Source of the DNA: Xestospongia bergquistia
Lineage: Eukaryota; Porifera; Demospongiae; Haplosclerida; Petrosiidae
Direction: 5' to 3'
Length of the DNA: 64,000 bases
NCBI GenBank assembly: GCA_963965975.1
Contig: OZ014416.1
Span: 2,480,001-2,544,000, forward strand
Notes under the pieces: generated by a model
What the model saw: the letters and a program-made list of their open reading frames with translations, nothing else
Told to the model about the DNA's origin: nothing
The model's database searches: none
Translations under genes and position numbers: made by a program
In this document: in pieces, positions 32,986-45,803 of the stretch
Position numbering within the stretch: the first letter of the stretch is position 1
How the letters are laid out: every line of letters starts with the position of its first letter

Positions 32986-33054
32986 CAATAATTGTTATAA
33001 CCCAAGGAGTTGCTTTGATGTGTGTTATTTAGCTAATATTGTATATTCATATTA

Positions 33055-33670
33055 GTGTTGTTTTAGTAAGAAAAGTTCACTTTGTTATAGTTTTGGTTTT
33101 ATAGGTGTTTCAATAATAAAATATTGTTTTAGTTATAGTTTTTGAGATTGTTAATTCTTACTTTTATTTAGTTATTGTTCACTTTATGTATTATAGTTTT
33201 AGTTACAGTACATTTCACAAGAGTGTCATAGTTTTAGTTTTAGTTATAGATCATTTTAATGTGTTACAAATTATTTTAATTTTAATTTATGATACAGTCT
33301 TAATGCTTTATAAGTTTATTATGTTTTAGTTCATACATGATATATTTTTAATATAATTTTAATTTCAGTCAAACTATTGTTTTAGTTTTAGTTTATCAGG
33401 ATTTATTTTAGTTTTAATTCTCATTGTTACTATAATCCTGATTAAAATCTTGTTTTAGTAATAGTTCCCAGGCGTTTTAGTTCTAATTAATACTGTTATA
33501 TTGTTGAGAAATTTATTTTAGTAATATTTCCCCAGGCATTAATTTAATTAGTTTTAGTTCAAGTTAAAATGGGACATCAACTTTCATTCTAGTTTTAGTT
33601 TTAGTTTAGTAAGTATAGCTTACTATAATTAGGTTTTAATTATAGTTTTTATAATTAAGTGAAACAACAC
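33055..33670. mobile_element. TA-flanked MITE, copy 3
   Basis: 616 bp with ends GTGTTGTTTTAG and GAAACAACAC, TA on both sides (33053-33054, 33671-33672). The interior is a degenerate array of TTTTAGTTTTAGTTATAG units on the plus strand. It starts 70 bp after the stop codon of the kinase fusion gene, so it may form part of that gene's 3' UTR. Confidence 0.6.
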
Positions 33671-34642
33671 TAATTCATAGAGTATAATATTAGATGAATT
33701 GCATATTAAAATGTGTGTTTACTTATATTTTATAACAACATTGCTTGTCTGTTTTGAGCAATCTGCGTGCTGTTGTCAAACTCACACATGTTATAAACAA
33801 AACTCTATACATCAGGTAGGCAATAATTATGCCTATGTAGGAATGGTACAATGTTTTCTTAGTCTTATTAATACTATTCACAATTTCTTATTTTGAGCTC
33901 TTTAACAATGAAAGTAGTGATTTCTACAGAGTTTAGAAGTAGCCTCTGTAGGAACAGAAGACTAATGTACATTTATTCTTATTATATATCTATGATGAGG
34001 AGATGACTTTTATTTGTATTTGTATGACAAACTATTTCTGGCTCATGTAGTCTCAGATAGCCATGCAGACCCTAGTTCTCTCAAAAATTTGAGAAGTCTG
34101 GTGGATTACTTATGCATACAGTTTTGTGACTTGTATGCAATTTTAACATTTAGGCAGCAAAGTTAACTTGTATGTCCCTTATGAGGCATGTTATCACTCT
34201 ACATTACTTGGAAAAAATAAATCACAGTATATGTTTAGCCAAACAAGTTTGCTTGTATAACATGTCTCTTAAAAAGTACTTTATGTTCATGTGACATTGT
34301 TTTTAGGATTGCCGTGACAACATGTATATAATCTGGTTGAGTCTACATTTGCTCCACACCATCTACATTCACTAACACAAAAGGGAGCACTATTTTATTC
34401 CAATTATAAACAAGACTTTACTATCAAGAAACAAGCATTTACATTATAGTACTCCAACCTTGGGTGCCCAATGGATTGCTTCTTAAGTTAACAAGCAATC
34501 TTTTTCACAGTCATACTTGTATTAGCAACAATTGAATTATATATATATAAATATAAACATACAAAGCACCTAATTACTTAAGAAAATGGCAGACATGAAT
34601 ACAAAAGGTCATGTAGCAAATTGAAGTTATTCTTGTGTGTTT
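33671..34642. other. Intergenic region with a dispersed-repeat fragment
   Basis: No gene. 33903-33960 (AACAATGAAAGTAGTGATTTCTACAGAG) resembles 60230-60260 and 60998-61030, so it is a fragment of a dispersed repeat. The rest is unremarkable AT-rich sequence. Confidence 0.45.
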
Positions 34643-36043
34643 TTAACCTCGTGGAAGAACTTGATCTATGTCTGCCAATACATATGCATATACAGTCCAA
34701 ACAGCAGAACACAAGTTCATCTCAACAGGATCGAGGACATCCATTGTATCACCATTGGAATGATGAAACCAAAAATAGTGTTCGTTATGATTAGCCAGAC
34801 TGGCTATTGGAACCTTATCATTTCGCCACCAATTAATATCAGTTCCATCTCCATTATCATAAACTTCTGATGCATTAATAGATGTCAAGAGCTTCCCGAT
34901 CTCCTGCATGACTGCCTTGGCTTCTGGGGACCCAGTGAACTGAATCCCATAAGGTAAAAAGACACCCATATCTGATTCAAACAATATACTGATATTACTA
35001 GCTTCATCTTTATGCCTTTCATAATATTGCTGTGAACCAACACCACCAAATTCTTCATCAGTCCACAATACTAATCGTAACGTACGTTTAGGAGTGAGTC
35101 CAAGTGCCTTGATAGTCGTCAGTGCCTGCCAAGATATGAATGCTCCTCCACCATCATCCATTGCACCTTGACCCACGTCCCAGCTATCAAGGTGGCCACT
35201 AACGACAACGACTTCATCAGGATATGTAGATCCTTTAATTTCAGCAACAGTATTACGTGAGATGACCATTGGATTGGTCTTGGCAGGCATATTCAATTGA
35301 ATGCGCAACCTCTCTCCATCCAACTCTAGTCTATCAAACATATCAGCATCTTCAATTGTTATACAAGCAGTGGGTATTTTTGGGACATTGCTATCGTAAT
35401 CTTGCATACCAGTGTGGGGAGTATAGATAGAGAAAGGAGCTATTGTACGAATAAGTGTTGCTACAGCACCATATTTGGCAGCTCTTGATGCACCATAAGC
35501 GCGATATGCAACTGTCACACCATAACTCACAAAAGTGGGGTTAAAAATAACAATGCGATCACGCACTTCATCTTTGCGTTGTTCTAATTCATCAAACGAT
35601 CTCATTACTACTGCATATGCTGTGATGCCACCTTCTGGAGTTCCTACGCTATTACCCAAACCAAGCATTGCTATTTTATATGATCTAGGTTCTATCAGCT
35701 GAGCCCATTCATCTCCACGTATCCACTGTGTGATGTTGACTTCTTCGCCATGAACATTATCAAGGCCATCTTGTTGAAGTTGATAGAGCATGTAGTCTAT
35801 TGAGTCCTCCAGACTTTCAGAACCAGAAAAACGGGCGCCATATTTGTCAACAAACTTGGCTAGCCTGTTATATGATTGGTTTTGACCAGAACCATTAACT
35901 GAGTAATTAATGATCGTTTTTGCAATATCTGTATAGTTCTGTATGTCTTGGATTAATTTTTGAGAAATGTGGACAGAGGCAGGAGCTGGATGACAATGTA
36001 CATAGCTAATGAGAATTGACAGAGTAAAGAGTTCAGTGAGCAT
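34643..36043 (-). CDS. CPQ: Carboxypeptidase Q (M28B metallopeptidase), intronless
   Basis: One open frame of 466 residues from ATG 36043 (human CPQ about 472). A hydrophobic N-terminus (residues 1-17, LFTLSILISYVHC) is a signal peptide, so the product enters the secretory pathway, as for the lysosomal/secreted mammalian enzyme. The M28 zinc ligands and catalytic residues are all present: H284 in SGHLDSWDVG, D296 in AMDDGGG, E330-E331 in WTDEEFGG, D358 in FESDMG and H428 in HHSNGDTMD. It should cleave dipeptides with unsubstituted termini and work as a dimer with two zincs. A PA-type insert (about 130-260) precedes the second catalytic block as in the family. The lack of introns is unusual beside its intron-rich neighbours. 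It is divergent from MCPH1, with a MITE between. Confidence 0.93.
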   Translation of the reverse strand: MLTELFTLSILISYVHCHPAPASVHISQKLIQDIQNYTDIAKTIINYSVNGSGQNQSYNRLAKFVDKYGARFSGSESLEDSIDYMLYQLQQDGLDNVHGEEVNITQWIRGDEWAQLIEPRSYKIAMLGLGNSVGTPEGGITAYAVVMRSFDELEQRKDEVRDRIVIFNPTFVSYGVTVAYRAYGASRAAKYGAVATLIRTIAPFSIYTPHTGMQDYDSNVPKIPTACITIEDADMFDRLELDGERLRIQLNMPAKTNPMVISRNTVAEIKGSTYPDEVVVVSGHLDSWDVGQGAMDDGGGAFISWQALTTIKALGLTPKRTLRLVLWTDEEFGGVGSQQYYERHKDEASNISILFESDMGVFLPYGIQFTGSPEAKAVMQEIGKLLTSINASEVYDNGDGTDINWWRNDKVPIASLANHNEHYFWFHHSNGDTMDVLDPVEMNLCSAVWTVYAYVLADIDQVLPRG

Positions 36044-36289
36044 TGTTTGTTATTACCTGGACAATAAAAAAAACAAATGAAAGGAATCTCAATATGGTTG
36101 TCACGGAATAACAAGAAAATGTGGGATTGTTTGTTTGTATGACTTGTACTCAAAAATTGGCAGGTCACTACATAAGATATATTATGTGCATAAAGTATAA
36201 TCACTATAAATTAAACCATAAGTCTTCAATATTGTCTAATATGACAACTAAGCATTCAAGTTTATAATGAGTTTACGGTGTCATGCCAC

Positions 36290-37036
36290 TTTGTCTAATC
36301 CCATTTTGCAAAATGGACTTTTGTCCCATTTTGTCTAATAGTGTCTAATAGTGTAAAAGGTCTAAGATAAGGCTAGTAAAGATGATGGAATTCTAATTCC
36401 AAAGAACTAATAGTGTAAGGCTTTGATGTCTTGAAAGGTAGAGTACTTAAGAGGAGCCATTTCATACATAAAATATATTGAATCAATGGAGTTTGTTACA
36501 ACAAGAGGAGGTAGATCACTTATACACTAGGGTTATAGGTACATACTCAATCGAAGAACAGCAGATAGGCAGATATATTGGAGATGTGCAGACAGAAGTT
36601 GTCCTGGAAGAGCAGTCATGGATGTTCATGATCAACTAGTCTCCTGCAATGAGAATCACTCCCACTCCCAATGTGCAGACTCTCAGTCTCCAACAAATTT
36701 ACAGGGAAGACGCTGACTTCAAGTTGTACAGCAATTACCTTTGTTCCCCAGCTTTTGTTAGGTTAGCTTGGAGTGGACTACAAGAAAACAAGCTGCGACA
36801 GTTAATGCAGCTGGCTGCAAGAGGGCTTCCAAGAAGAAGAAGAAAGTACAGAAACCATGAGAACAGACTGAAAACTATTAAGGAAAAGCATGAAGCAGGA
36901 GATTATACGTTACAAAGAACTTCTTAGGGCATATAGCCATTGGGTATCTTGGTAATTGCTGTGATTTAAATCAATTTAGTTTTTAGACGAAATGGGACAA
37001 TTGTACATTTTGTTAGACAAAATGGGATTAGACAAA
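36290..37036. mobile_element. Inverted-repeat element with TTTGTCTAATCCCATTTTG ends
   Basis: 19-bp perfect terminal repeats: 36290-36308 and 37018-37036. A second repeated block lies further in (TTGTCCCATTTTGTCTAA at left, its counterpart on the opposite strand around 36980-37000), so the ends form a two-step inverted repeat of about 60 bp. The interior has a 92-codon frame (36649-36927, plus) with a basic C-terminus (GLPRRRRKYRNHENRLK) that I do not recognise. It sits between CPQ and MCPH1. The superfamily is undetermined. Confidence 0.6.
36649..36927 (+). CDS. Unrecognised short ORF inside the inverted-repeat element
   Basis: 92 codons from ATG to TAG. It begins MRITPTPNVQTLSLQQIYRE and is strongly basic near residues 64-76. 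It may be the remnant of a transposase or an exon of an element-borne gene. No catalytic motif can be seen, and it could equally be chance. Confidence 0.25.
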   Translation: MRITPTPNVQTLSLQQIYREDADFKLYSNYLCSPAFVRLAWSGLQENKLRQLMQLAARGLPRRRRKYRNHENRLKTIKEKHEAGDYTLQRTS

Positions 37037-37363
37037 ATGGTTATAAACCAAGTTTACGTATTCAAAGTCAATCATGAATACTGGATTCAAAACAAACTCA
37101 AAAATGATAAATTAACAAATGGATTTATCATTGGCTTTGCTTCTTTTCTAAGGATCCGTACTAGTAAAGATTATGACTGTACTGACCAGAGACAACTATA
37201 AGATAACGCCTATTGGCAGAACAGTGAATGGACTATCATATTAGTAACATTGTAGTCCATTCACCATATTCAAATACCAAAAGTACATATCAATATAATA
37301 AGTATGTCTTACATCAGTTTTGTTTGCTTCTATATCTTGAGTCAGCGTTTACCGGTTGGAAAT

Positions 37364-37375
37364 GATCACGTGATC
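37364..37375. promoter_or_regulatory. Palindrome GATCACGTGATC with E-box core
   Basis: A 12-bp perfect palindrome containing CACGTG, 240 bp before the MCPH1 ATG. bHLH-type factors bind CACGTG. Use as a promoter element here is inference. Confidence 0.35.
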
Positions 37376-37614
37376 TCATTCAACTGAATAAACACTCGAA
37401 AAAGCACTCTTGTGTTCAAAGAAATCTATTAATTTTTATTATCTGACACTGTAAACTGGACACTTGTATTATATTGTTGTATGAAGACATTGCAATTAAG
37501 ACATTTGCCATGTAGTTTATGTTTAGGTTTAGCCCAGCCCACTACCACGCCCATGAAGGTGAGATTTGGCGGCAAATGAGGCAGGTATTAGGCTATTAGC
37601 AAGCCAAGAAGCTA

Positions 37615-40600
37615 ATGGAGAAGACACCAATTGTACGGAGGTTTCCTCTTCATTGGTCAGACGAGGAAGAGGACTTATTTCATGAAAGGAATGAAGACGT
37701 GGAAGATATTGACAGTCTTACTCAACCTATTGAACGACCTTTGGCAGGTATAGTTTTCATTTTGTTTATAGTCAGTTCATTGTTTTGGCATTTTTCTATC
37801 CTATTCTGTATTCTACTTTTATTGAAAGTTTAGTGTTTAAGCTTTTGGTTGTGCATCTTTACTGTAAATGAAATTTAGTCTCACAGGCCAGACCCAACCT
37901 CTAAATTGAAAACAGACAAGAAAAGGTCTGGGGAATTTATAAATTATAGAGCAACTTGTTCTACATACATGAAATATTATGTATTAATCAAACGGCAATA
38001 TGACAAAGTAGGTGTTTCAATGTAAACATCGTTTATATATTGTCAAAATGATATTTTATGAGTTATAAAGTTATCTGACGGGGTAAAGTCATTGTCACTA
38101 ATAATAATAGATTGCTCTTTTAATGGATAGTACCCTATACTTTTGGATTTACTTAAATCTCCTTATTGAGTTCTGTCTTAAGATTCCTAGTTCAAGCATC
38201 AAATGAGATCTATTACATTGTCAAGTTTTCAGTCCTATTGAAACATTTAATCATAGGGAGTTGGATGACTTGGGTCTGGATTGTGAGATTAAATATGATT
38301 AACTAAATCAGTAACAAATATTGACTCAAATACCAACATCATTTATTGAGCTTATAAAATGACATCATATTGATGATGTCACCACAGGGAGAAATTATAA
38401 AAAGGAAGTATATAAAAATTTTATGCCTATTATTACTTGTGAGGGTGTGGTCAATTAACATGAATTTAATTTGGAGGCAATTGACAAGAGTCAAGACATT
38501 CATTATCAGATAGTTTGTTGTGGACCTTGTGAATTATTATACACTATGAAGTAAATGAGCTCAAGTGGTGGATTTTCCAGCTAGGAGGCCTCATCCTCTA
38601 GGTTCAACCTGTTCCTATATGACATCTGTAGTATTAATAACTTACCATTTCTTAAAATAATAATGTTAGCAGAGTATACTCTGTTTTAGTTGAGTTGGAC
38701 AGCTGGTTTGTAGAATTTAAAATAGTGTGAATGTCATCAAACTAACTTGAATATGGCCTCACATAAATGTTCTTTGAAGTTTGCTGTTCTTCATAGTTCT
38801 TTGCTGCTTTCTCCTGTTTGTTTTTCTAGCTTTGTTATAAAAGACACTTTCTACAGTTATGACCTTTTTGCTGTAGTTAGAGAACATTTGTTCAAGTGTT
38901 GATGTCATGTCATAGTGGAATGCAAAGAACACTGTTCACAATGTATGGGATTTCTAGTTTACAATTTTCCTGAACAGCTAGTACTCTAGTTTACATATAA
39001 AAGTTGCATGTGTGTAGTTACAAGACCTATTGAATGGTACAAAGTCTACAAACCATTTCTCTCTTGCTTATACCTAGCCTAAGGTATGATACTGAGTTTG
39101 GTATTCAACTCAACTTAAACAAAATATATTATATGATTTATCTAGTAGTGTAGGGTTGATAGTAGGCTGATAACAGTGCTGTTATATCTTATTCTTTAGG
39201 TGTTATAGCTTATGTTGATGTACGTTCTGGTACTAATAGTACTATTAATACTGGTCAGTCTATGGCTGAGAGTTTAATGGCATTAGGAGCATCTGTAAGA
39301 CAAAGATAGCACAATTTATTGACAGATTTATATTTTATTTAACTTTAGATTGCCCCAAGACTCACTAAAGATGTGACACATATTGTAAGTGACCAGTTCA
39401 TGATACTAATCAGGGTTTTGTCTGGACATTTCTTTTGGAAGGAAAACTGGGTATAAGCAATGCAATGTGTGGAGTTCCCTCAAATTTTTTCTTGGCCATG
39501 CCCATTTTTGTCTAACTACACCTATTAACTAGTTAGGTGTTTGTTTTTGTCTAATATTATTTATATCAAGTAGTATAATATTAGATGGTGTTACATTACT
39601 TGGATGATGTAATTATGATGCGTCTGGAAATATACCATTTTTAAATGTTTTTGGAAGGGATATTTATGCTCTTGGGAGGGAGGAACATATCCTGCTCCTA
39701 CCCCACCCCCCAGATAAAACTTTGCTAATAGAATCTTTGTATCATACTCCATAAATACAGTAATGGTGTGGATACATGATCTAAACCTGCCTTGTTTAAT
39801 AAGATGGAAATTAAGTCCATATAACAAGATGTATATTATCAACTTCATAATATTGTTTTGATATCAGATATCTCCCTAACCAATGAGTGGTATACTAAAT
39901 ATCATCTTCCTTTTAGTTTAACACTAAAGTTCATTGTTGACTTGTGTAGTAACACTAGATATTATTTGTTTGATGTTAAAGTGGTTGATATTAGATATTA
40001 TTAGGTATACAAAGATGGCAAGACTAATCTTGATCGTGTCAATCAGAGAGACGTTTTTGTTGTCAGTCCTCTGTGGCTAGACAGGTAAGTTATCATGATA
40101 ATTATCATATATTAGGAATGTAATATACTGTATAGTAGATATTAGTGAAAAGGATTAGGGACTTACATATATTTCCTATATGCCATTACATTGAATCATT
40201 ATCCTAACTTTTAAGTAACATATGCTATATTTTTATACATATAGAGAATCCATTAACTCTCACATTTATTTAACAGTAATGCTTGTTTTATTAAATATAA
40301 CACCAAATAAATATACTAGATATATTGTCTGTGTTTAATTGTTTTAAATGTCTTAAATTTTGTTAAACTGTAGTTGTAAACGTTGTAATGAGCGTGTGTC
40401 TGAGGCTAAGTATCCTGTGACTTCTAAGGACATTAATGGAGGAACACCTGTTGTATTGGGCAAGATTAAAAGAGTGAAGAGTATGCAACCTAAACCATTT
40501 GAAGAGCAAGTGGCTCGGTCTCTAGGTAAGTATAGTACTAAATATTTAGAAATGTACTTATATAATGTAAATTTTGGAACTAGTTGTTACTCTCACTAGA

Positions 40601-43600
40601 TATAGTGCAGTATTTTATTTGTGAATTGCTTACAAAGTTGCAGGTTAAAAATGGGTAGAATATTAAATTCTGACACTATTCATTAATGAGTTATTAATGA
40701 ATATTTGTATAAAACAAGATGGCCATATTAATATGAATATTTGGTAGGTTTAAATTAACATATTAAACCTTTGGTACATTATCCCATTATATAGTAAATC
40801 TAAAAAGACTGTAAATACAAGTATTAGAAATCATAATTGATGCAATATAGAGATGACTGTTATATTACAGCTACATCAATGACTTCACACAATAGTGTAT
40901 GAATCAACAAAGATACGTATTTTCTTTAATATAGCGCATTTGATAATGCTGCCTATAATTATAATAGGTTTTATTAACAATGGGTGTGTCTTTTGTATCT
41001 AAGCTGCTGTGTGTAAGGTGGTAGGTTAGGTGGCACAATATTGACAGATTTTATTTGTCATCAAAAAGTACTTGGGAAATTACAGTGTTTCTAAGCAAAC
41101 ACTATTATAATAAACATTATAATGATTATTATTTATTACCAAAAATGTATTAACCTAATGCTATAATATTTATAAACCTGAATTCAGACTGATGACTCTA
41201 TATAAACAAGATGGCCATATTAGTACTAATGGTATCATCATTACAACTTCCAAAGAGATCATGTAGCTTGATAGGCTGAGTCATTTATATATACTATTAT
41301 GTAGTGAGTGATAATGACATTACTAATGTGGCTGTCTTATATACACTATGTACATTTTGATTGATTATGAAATCATCTCCATAATGTAAATTATGTTACC
41401 TTTCAATAAAGCATGCTGTAACAAATTTACACAGATGGTGTCTGTAGAAACAGCCCTCAATTAAATTCAAACACTTCCTATGAACCTCCCATAGTTACCT
41501 TATAATTATAATTGTAATCTTTAGTACTACACTTAAGTCACTTATCAGGTCACTGTAAAGACTTTTTAGTGAACATTCATAAACCACTAAACCTTTAACA
41601 GATACTTATTGTTACTATTATTAGTGGAGTACCTCTCTGTGATAAATGTATTAGTGGTTAGGATATGTCCTTCTATCTATGACTTAATAAGAATTGATTG
41701 TAATTATGCTCTAGAGTGGACAATAATTTTAATGTTGTTCAATAATAGAACGAAAACGAAAGAGAGTTAGTGTCAATCAAGATGGAGATGACCTTGATCT
41801 TAAGAAACCACCTCTAACATGTCCTTTTGATTTTCTATTGGATGAAGACCTTAATGATGTAAGGATGACCATAATAATATTACTGATTTGAACAAAAAAT
41901 GTAATCTAATAACAGCAGGTAGTATCTATCACCTGTTATATATACTATCATTCGTTCATCAGACTCATTGGCTATTGTATGTAGTGACATGTAATTCGTC
42001 AGTTGATATATCACTCAAACACTAGTTAATTATTGAATATTAATATTTAAAACATTTAATAATTTAGGATTTTCACGACAGCTTACCTCCTGTAAACTTT
42101 TTAAGGACTGGAACAACTCAGAAAGACAATGAAAGCAGAGAGGATGAGGGAATTGTAACGAGATCCAAAAGGCGCATCACAGACCCAGTCAAACCAGTTT
42201 CTAAAACACAAACTAAGAAACAATCTAGAACTAGTATTCCAACAACAAGGAAAACCTTAAAAAACAAACCTTTAGAGAGCCAGTCTGATGATGATGAACT
42301 GTCAGTTAAACAAACCAAACCAAAGACTGCTTCAAATATTAAAGAGTCCACGAGTTCTAATAAGACTGAGATTAAAGCATCAATAGACTCCACCCCTGAT
42401 GAAAAAGTTGATGTAAAAAATTTCAAATTGTGTGCGGGTGGGAAACAGAAAAAAAGAGTGTCTTTTGAAAAAGAGGTACACAATTGAGTTATATTATAGT
42501 CATAGTATTAATATCTTAACAGTATTAAGTAGCGAGTCTCAGACTTTTATTCCTTCTGTTGTTATAGAGACCAACTATTGTAATGACTAGTGTTCCATCA
42601 AAGTAAGTTTATACATGATATTAAATTATTATTAATTTTAATAAAAATGAATGATAATGCCTCACTACTCTAGTTGATATTACAGTAGTAAAAGTATCAT
42701 ATGAATTTACTACAGAATAATGACAGTGTCTACTCTGTAGTTTATACTATGATAATACATATTTCATTCAATATCAAATTTAAAAGTTAACAAATTAAGT
42801 GGTCATATCTAGACCAACTCTGATCTCAACACAGTTTGAATGCACTAAGATTCAAGTGTGTTGTTGTTACTTAATACTTGATAAAGTATTTTCCATTCTC
42901 CTTCAGAGATCAGGAGATAATCCATGCTATTGTAGAAAAACTAGGAGGATTTGAGTTCTGGCGTACTGTTAATGAGACCACTACACATGTTATATGTGGA
43001 GCTAAAAGACGCACTATTAATGTATTAGCTGGAACTGCTAGAGGAAGTTGGATTCTTTCTGTGGATTGGGTAAGTTAGATAGGAGCTAATGAGTACAGTA
43101 GGCTTCATAAGTTCCTTATTTAAAGCATAGTCACTATTCTGGCACTCTAACATTATTGTGACATGTCATTTGTCTGTAGGTATGGAAATCGCTAGAAGTT
43201 GGTCATTGGCTACCTGAGGAAGCCTTTGAAATGATCACTGAATTCCCAGCAGCTCAGGTAACAGAAACTTTATGTATAATATGAACCTCTTTCTTTTTCT
43301 CTCTCTCTCTCTGGCTGTAGTTCTTTCGTTTAGAGAGACGACAAGCTGGATTGTTATATCGACCTTGTCTTTTTCATCCAGCTGGTAGTATCTATATTTC
43401 TTATGATACTAATCCTCCCCCTCATCAAATGGAGCTACTGTTAACACTAGCTGGAGCCAAGGTACAATTTCTCATATATAATAACATATACACATGTGTC
43501 TATACTGTACTGTCCTATGTACTTATGTTTTTATTGTTTGTAAGCAAAACCACAAGGTTGACATAAGCTTAAATTTTATTCAATTGTCTGTGTTTCCATG

Positions 43601-44706
43601 TGTTTCTTGGAAAGGTTGCATATTATTATAGTCTAGATAATGTTTATACTACTACTTATAACAAAATTTTTATTGGACTTTTATGGCATAGGCAAGAGTT
43701 ATATATATAGTACTTAATTTATCTGTTTCACTATTATAATACTAAACATGGCCTCATAATATCTGTCCAATCTGAAGCAATGAAAACTCTGTGTACAGAT
43801 AAAACTTTCTAGCTGCTCAAATTGTAAACATACTATTCAGAATTGATAACAACAAACATGTTGACATGCATAAAAAACTTAGTTTAAAGATATAGCTTTA
43901 TAACTTTTGGTAGTTCAGTAGTGAGTACTTAATGGTCTTATAAAGTGTCAAATTTCTACATGTCTTCATTATTTCAAGCACTTAGTCTATTACCACATTC
44001 CTATATTATAATTATCTTTAAATTATAGTTGACAACATCAAAACGTAAAGCTGATATTATCATTGGGTTAAGTGGAACAACAGGAATAGATTGTCAGGAC
44101 AAATTAGTTGTTTCAGAGTCCTGGGTTATTGGTAAGTTATCATTTAATGGGAAGGTCCTGTCTATACACGAGCTATTCATTAGAACCAACTGTGGTTTTT
44201 AGAACGCCCGTACTTCATTTACCTTATCTAATCAATCTTTAAGTAAAGGTTTCAGTACATGTATTTTGGGTGGATAGTTAATATATTAGTATGCCCACCT
44301 GTGGTATATGGCTAGTGCACATGCACACTAATATATGTTGTTTTACTCAAAAATGTTATTTTTATTATAGTAATATTTGGACTTAGTTCCAGGTATAGAA
44401 GCCATGTATATGAAAAAAATTATAATAACCACACCCACTAAGCCAAAATATTAACTAAATAATTTGAACAGTAAATGCCAACACACTGTATCTTAGTAGT
44501 AGTGTATTGTGTATATTAGTATAGTGTGTACTAGTACTAGTGTATAATGTGTACTAGTACTGATGTATAATGTATACTAGTATAATGTGTACTAGTACTA
44601 GTGTATAATGTGTATTAGTACTGATGTATAATGTATACTAGTATAATGTGTACTAGTACTAGTGTATAATGTGTATTAGTACTAATGTATAATATATACT
44701 AGCATA

Positions 44707-44737
<31 letters not shown>

Positions 44738-44993
44738 CATACACACTAACACTAGTATAGGTTATAGTAACAACTTAGATGGTTCAAATAAACAGCTCAT
44801 TAATAGTGAATACTGTACTTCTGGTTAAAACTCATACCTATGATTATTGGTTGGACAAATAGGTTTTTTGGTGACATGTTGCTTCATTTTGGTTTTTCTT
44901 GTAGAATCAATCTCACAACATAGCATGCTTTCTGTACAAGATTTTCTGCTTGATGATTGTGGAGTGTCTGTTCCAGACAGTCCAGAACTTTAA
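37615..44993 (+). CDS. MCPH1: Microcephalin (MCPH1), three BRCT domains
   Basis: Thirteen exons: 37615-37747, 39200-39294, 39349-39384, 40005-40084, 40374-40525, 41749-41858, 42068-42475, 42568-42602, 42907-43069, 43180-43257, 43321-43461, 44029-44131, 44905-44993. All GT-AG and in phase; 540 residues (human 835, the difference being the middle). BRCT1 spans about 45-120 (GVIAYVDVRSG, LMALGASIAPRLTKDVTHIV, FVVSPLWLD), followed by the family's SLIKKKRKxMQPKxF-like stretch (KIKRVKSMQPKPFEEQ). Residues about 203-338 are Ser/Lys/Thr-rich and probably disordered. BRCT2 (about 350-425, THVICGAKRRTINVLAGTARGSWILSVDWV) and BRCT3 (about 440-530) end the protein. Vertebrate MCPH1 binds phosphorylated H2AX through the last pair and controls condensin II and the DNA damage response in the nucleus. 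Divergent from CPQ; convergent with the Sox gene. Confidence 0.92.
44521..44734. repeat. 61-bp minisatellite followed by (TG)n
   Basis: About three units of 60-61 bp (44521-44580, 44581-44641, 44642-44702) built from TATAATGTGTACTAGTACTAG sub-repeats, then a TG run at 44707-44734. Located in intron 12 of MCPH1. Confidence 0.85.
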
Positions 44994-45803
44994 CATTCTT
45001 TGATTGTATATTATCTTTTGCAATACCCTCACATCATTTTATACAACTCTCTAAAATTCATTTTATTCTTGACATTATATATGTATTATAAGTATATACA
45101 AATGTATCATTTTACAAAACTAAATGCTAAAGTAACTATTACTGTAAAACATTTGTAGCTATATACTTGTGTCATCTATCAGTCAGTAAACTATAGCCTT
45201 ACTTCTTTAGTACAGTCAAGCTGGTTCTATTGTTTAGTATTGCAGTTGATCGTGTAAATCAACTGGTTACCTTCTCAGCAAATTGATTATGTCATGAACC
45301 TACAATGACTATTGTAGTGATGTTGTGCTGTGATGTCATAATGATGTCATAAATAGACTGAACTCTTATTTTTTAAAATAATTTAATATTGATAACAAGA
45401 TAAATGAGAGCATAATATTATTGGAACAAAAACTGTCCCAAGTCAAAAAAGCAGGCCCAACTTATTTTGGTAGAATAACAAAACAATGAAAACACAAAAC
45501 ATGGCATGAACATTTAATTTTAATACAATTCAAATTACTTCTCTAATTAAACATAAAAGAAGTTTACAAATGTTCAATAAGTGACTCAATGACCTCATCA
45601 CGTCACAAAACACAAAACATAACAGTTATAAATTTTATTAATAGATTCATCGTGTAATACATAATATTGATTACCTGTATTAACTGATAACAATATTCAC
45701 GATTCATACCACACCCCCAAATAAGGACATAGTATATATTAATCGTAAGTGGGATGCCTAGATTATTTTCATAGTCTTGTTGACTACAGCAGATTACTAA
45801 CTG
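44994..45803. other. Convergent intergenic region, MCPH1 and Sox 3' ends
   Basis: 810 bp between two stop codons, AT-rich, presumably both 3' UTRs. No other gene or repeat recognised. Confidence 0.55.

Noticed and set aside
42118-42483. 121-codon minus-strand ORF
   Set aside because: Antisense shadow of MCPH1 exon 7, a low-complexity Ser/Lys-rich coding exon.
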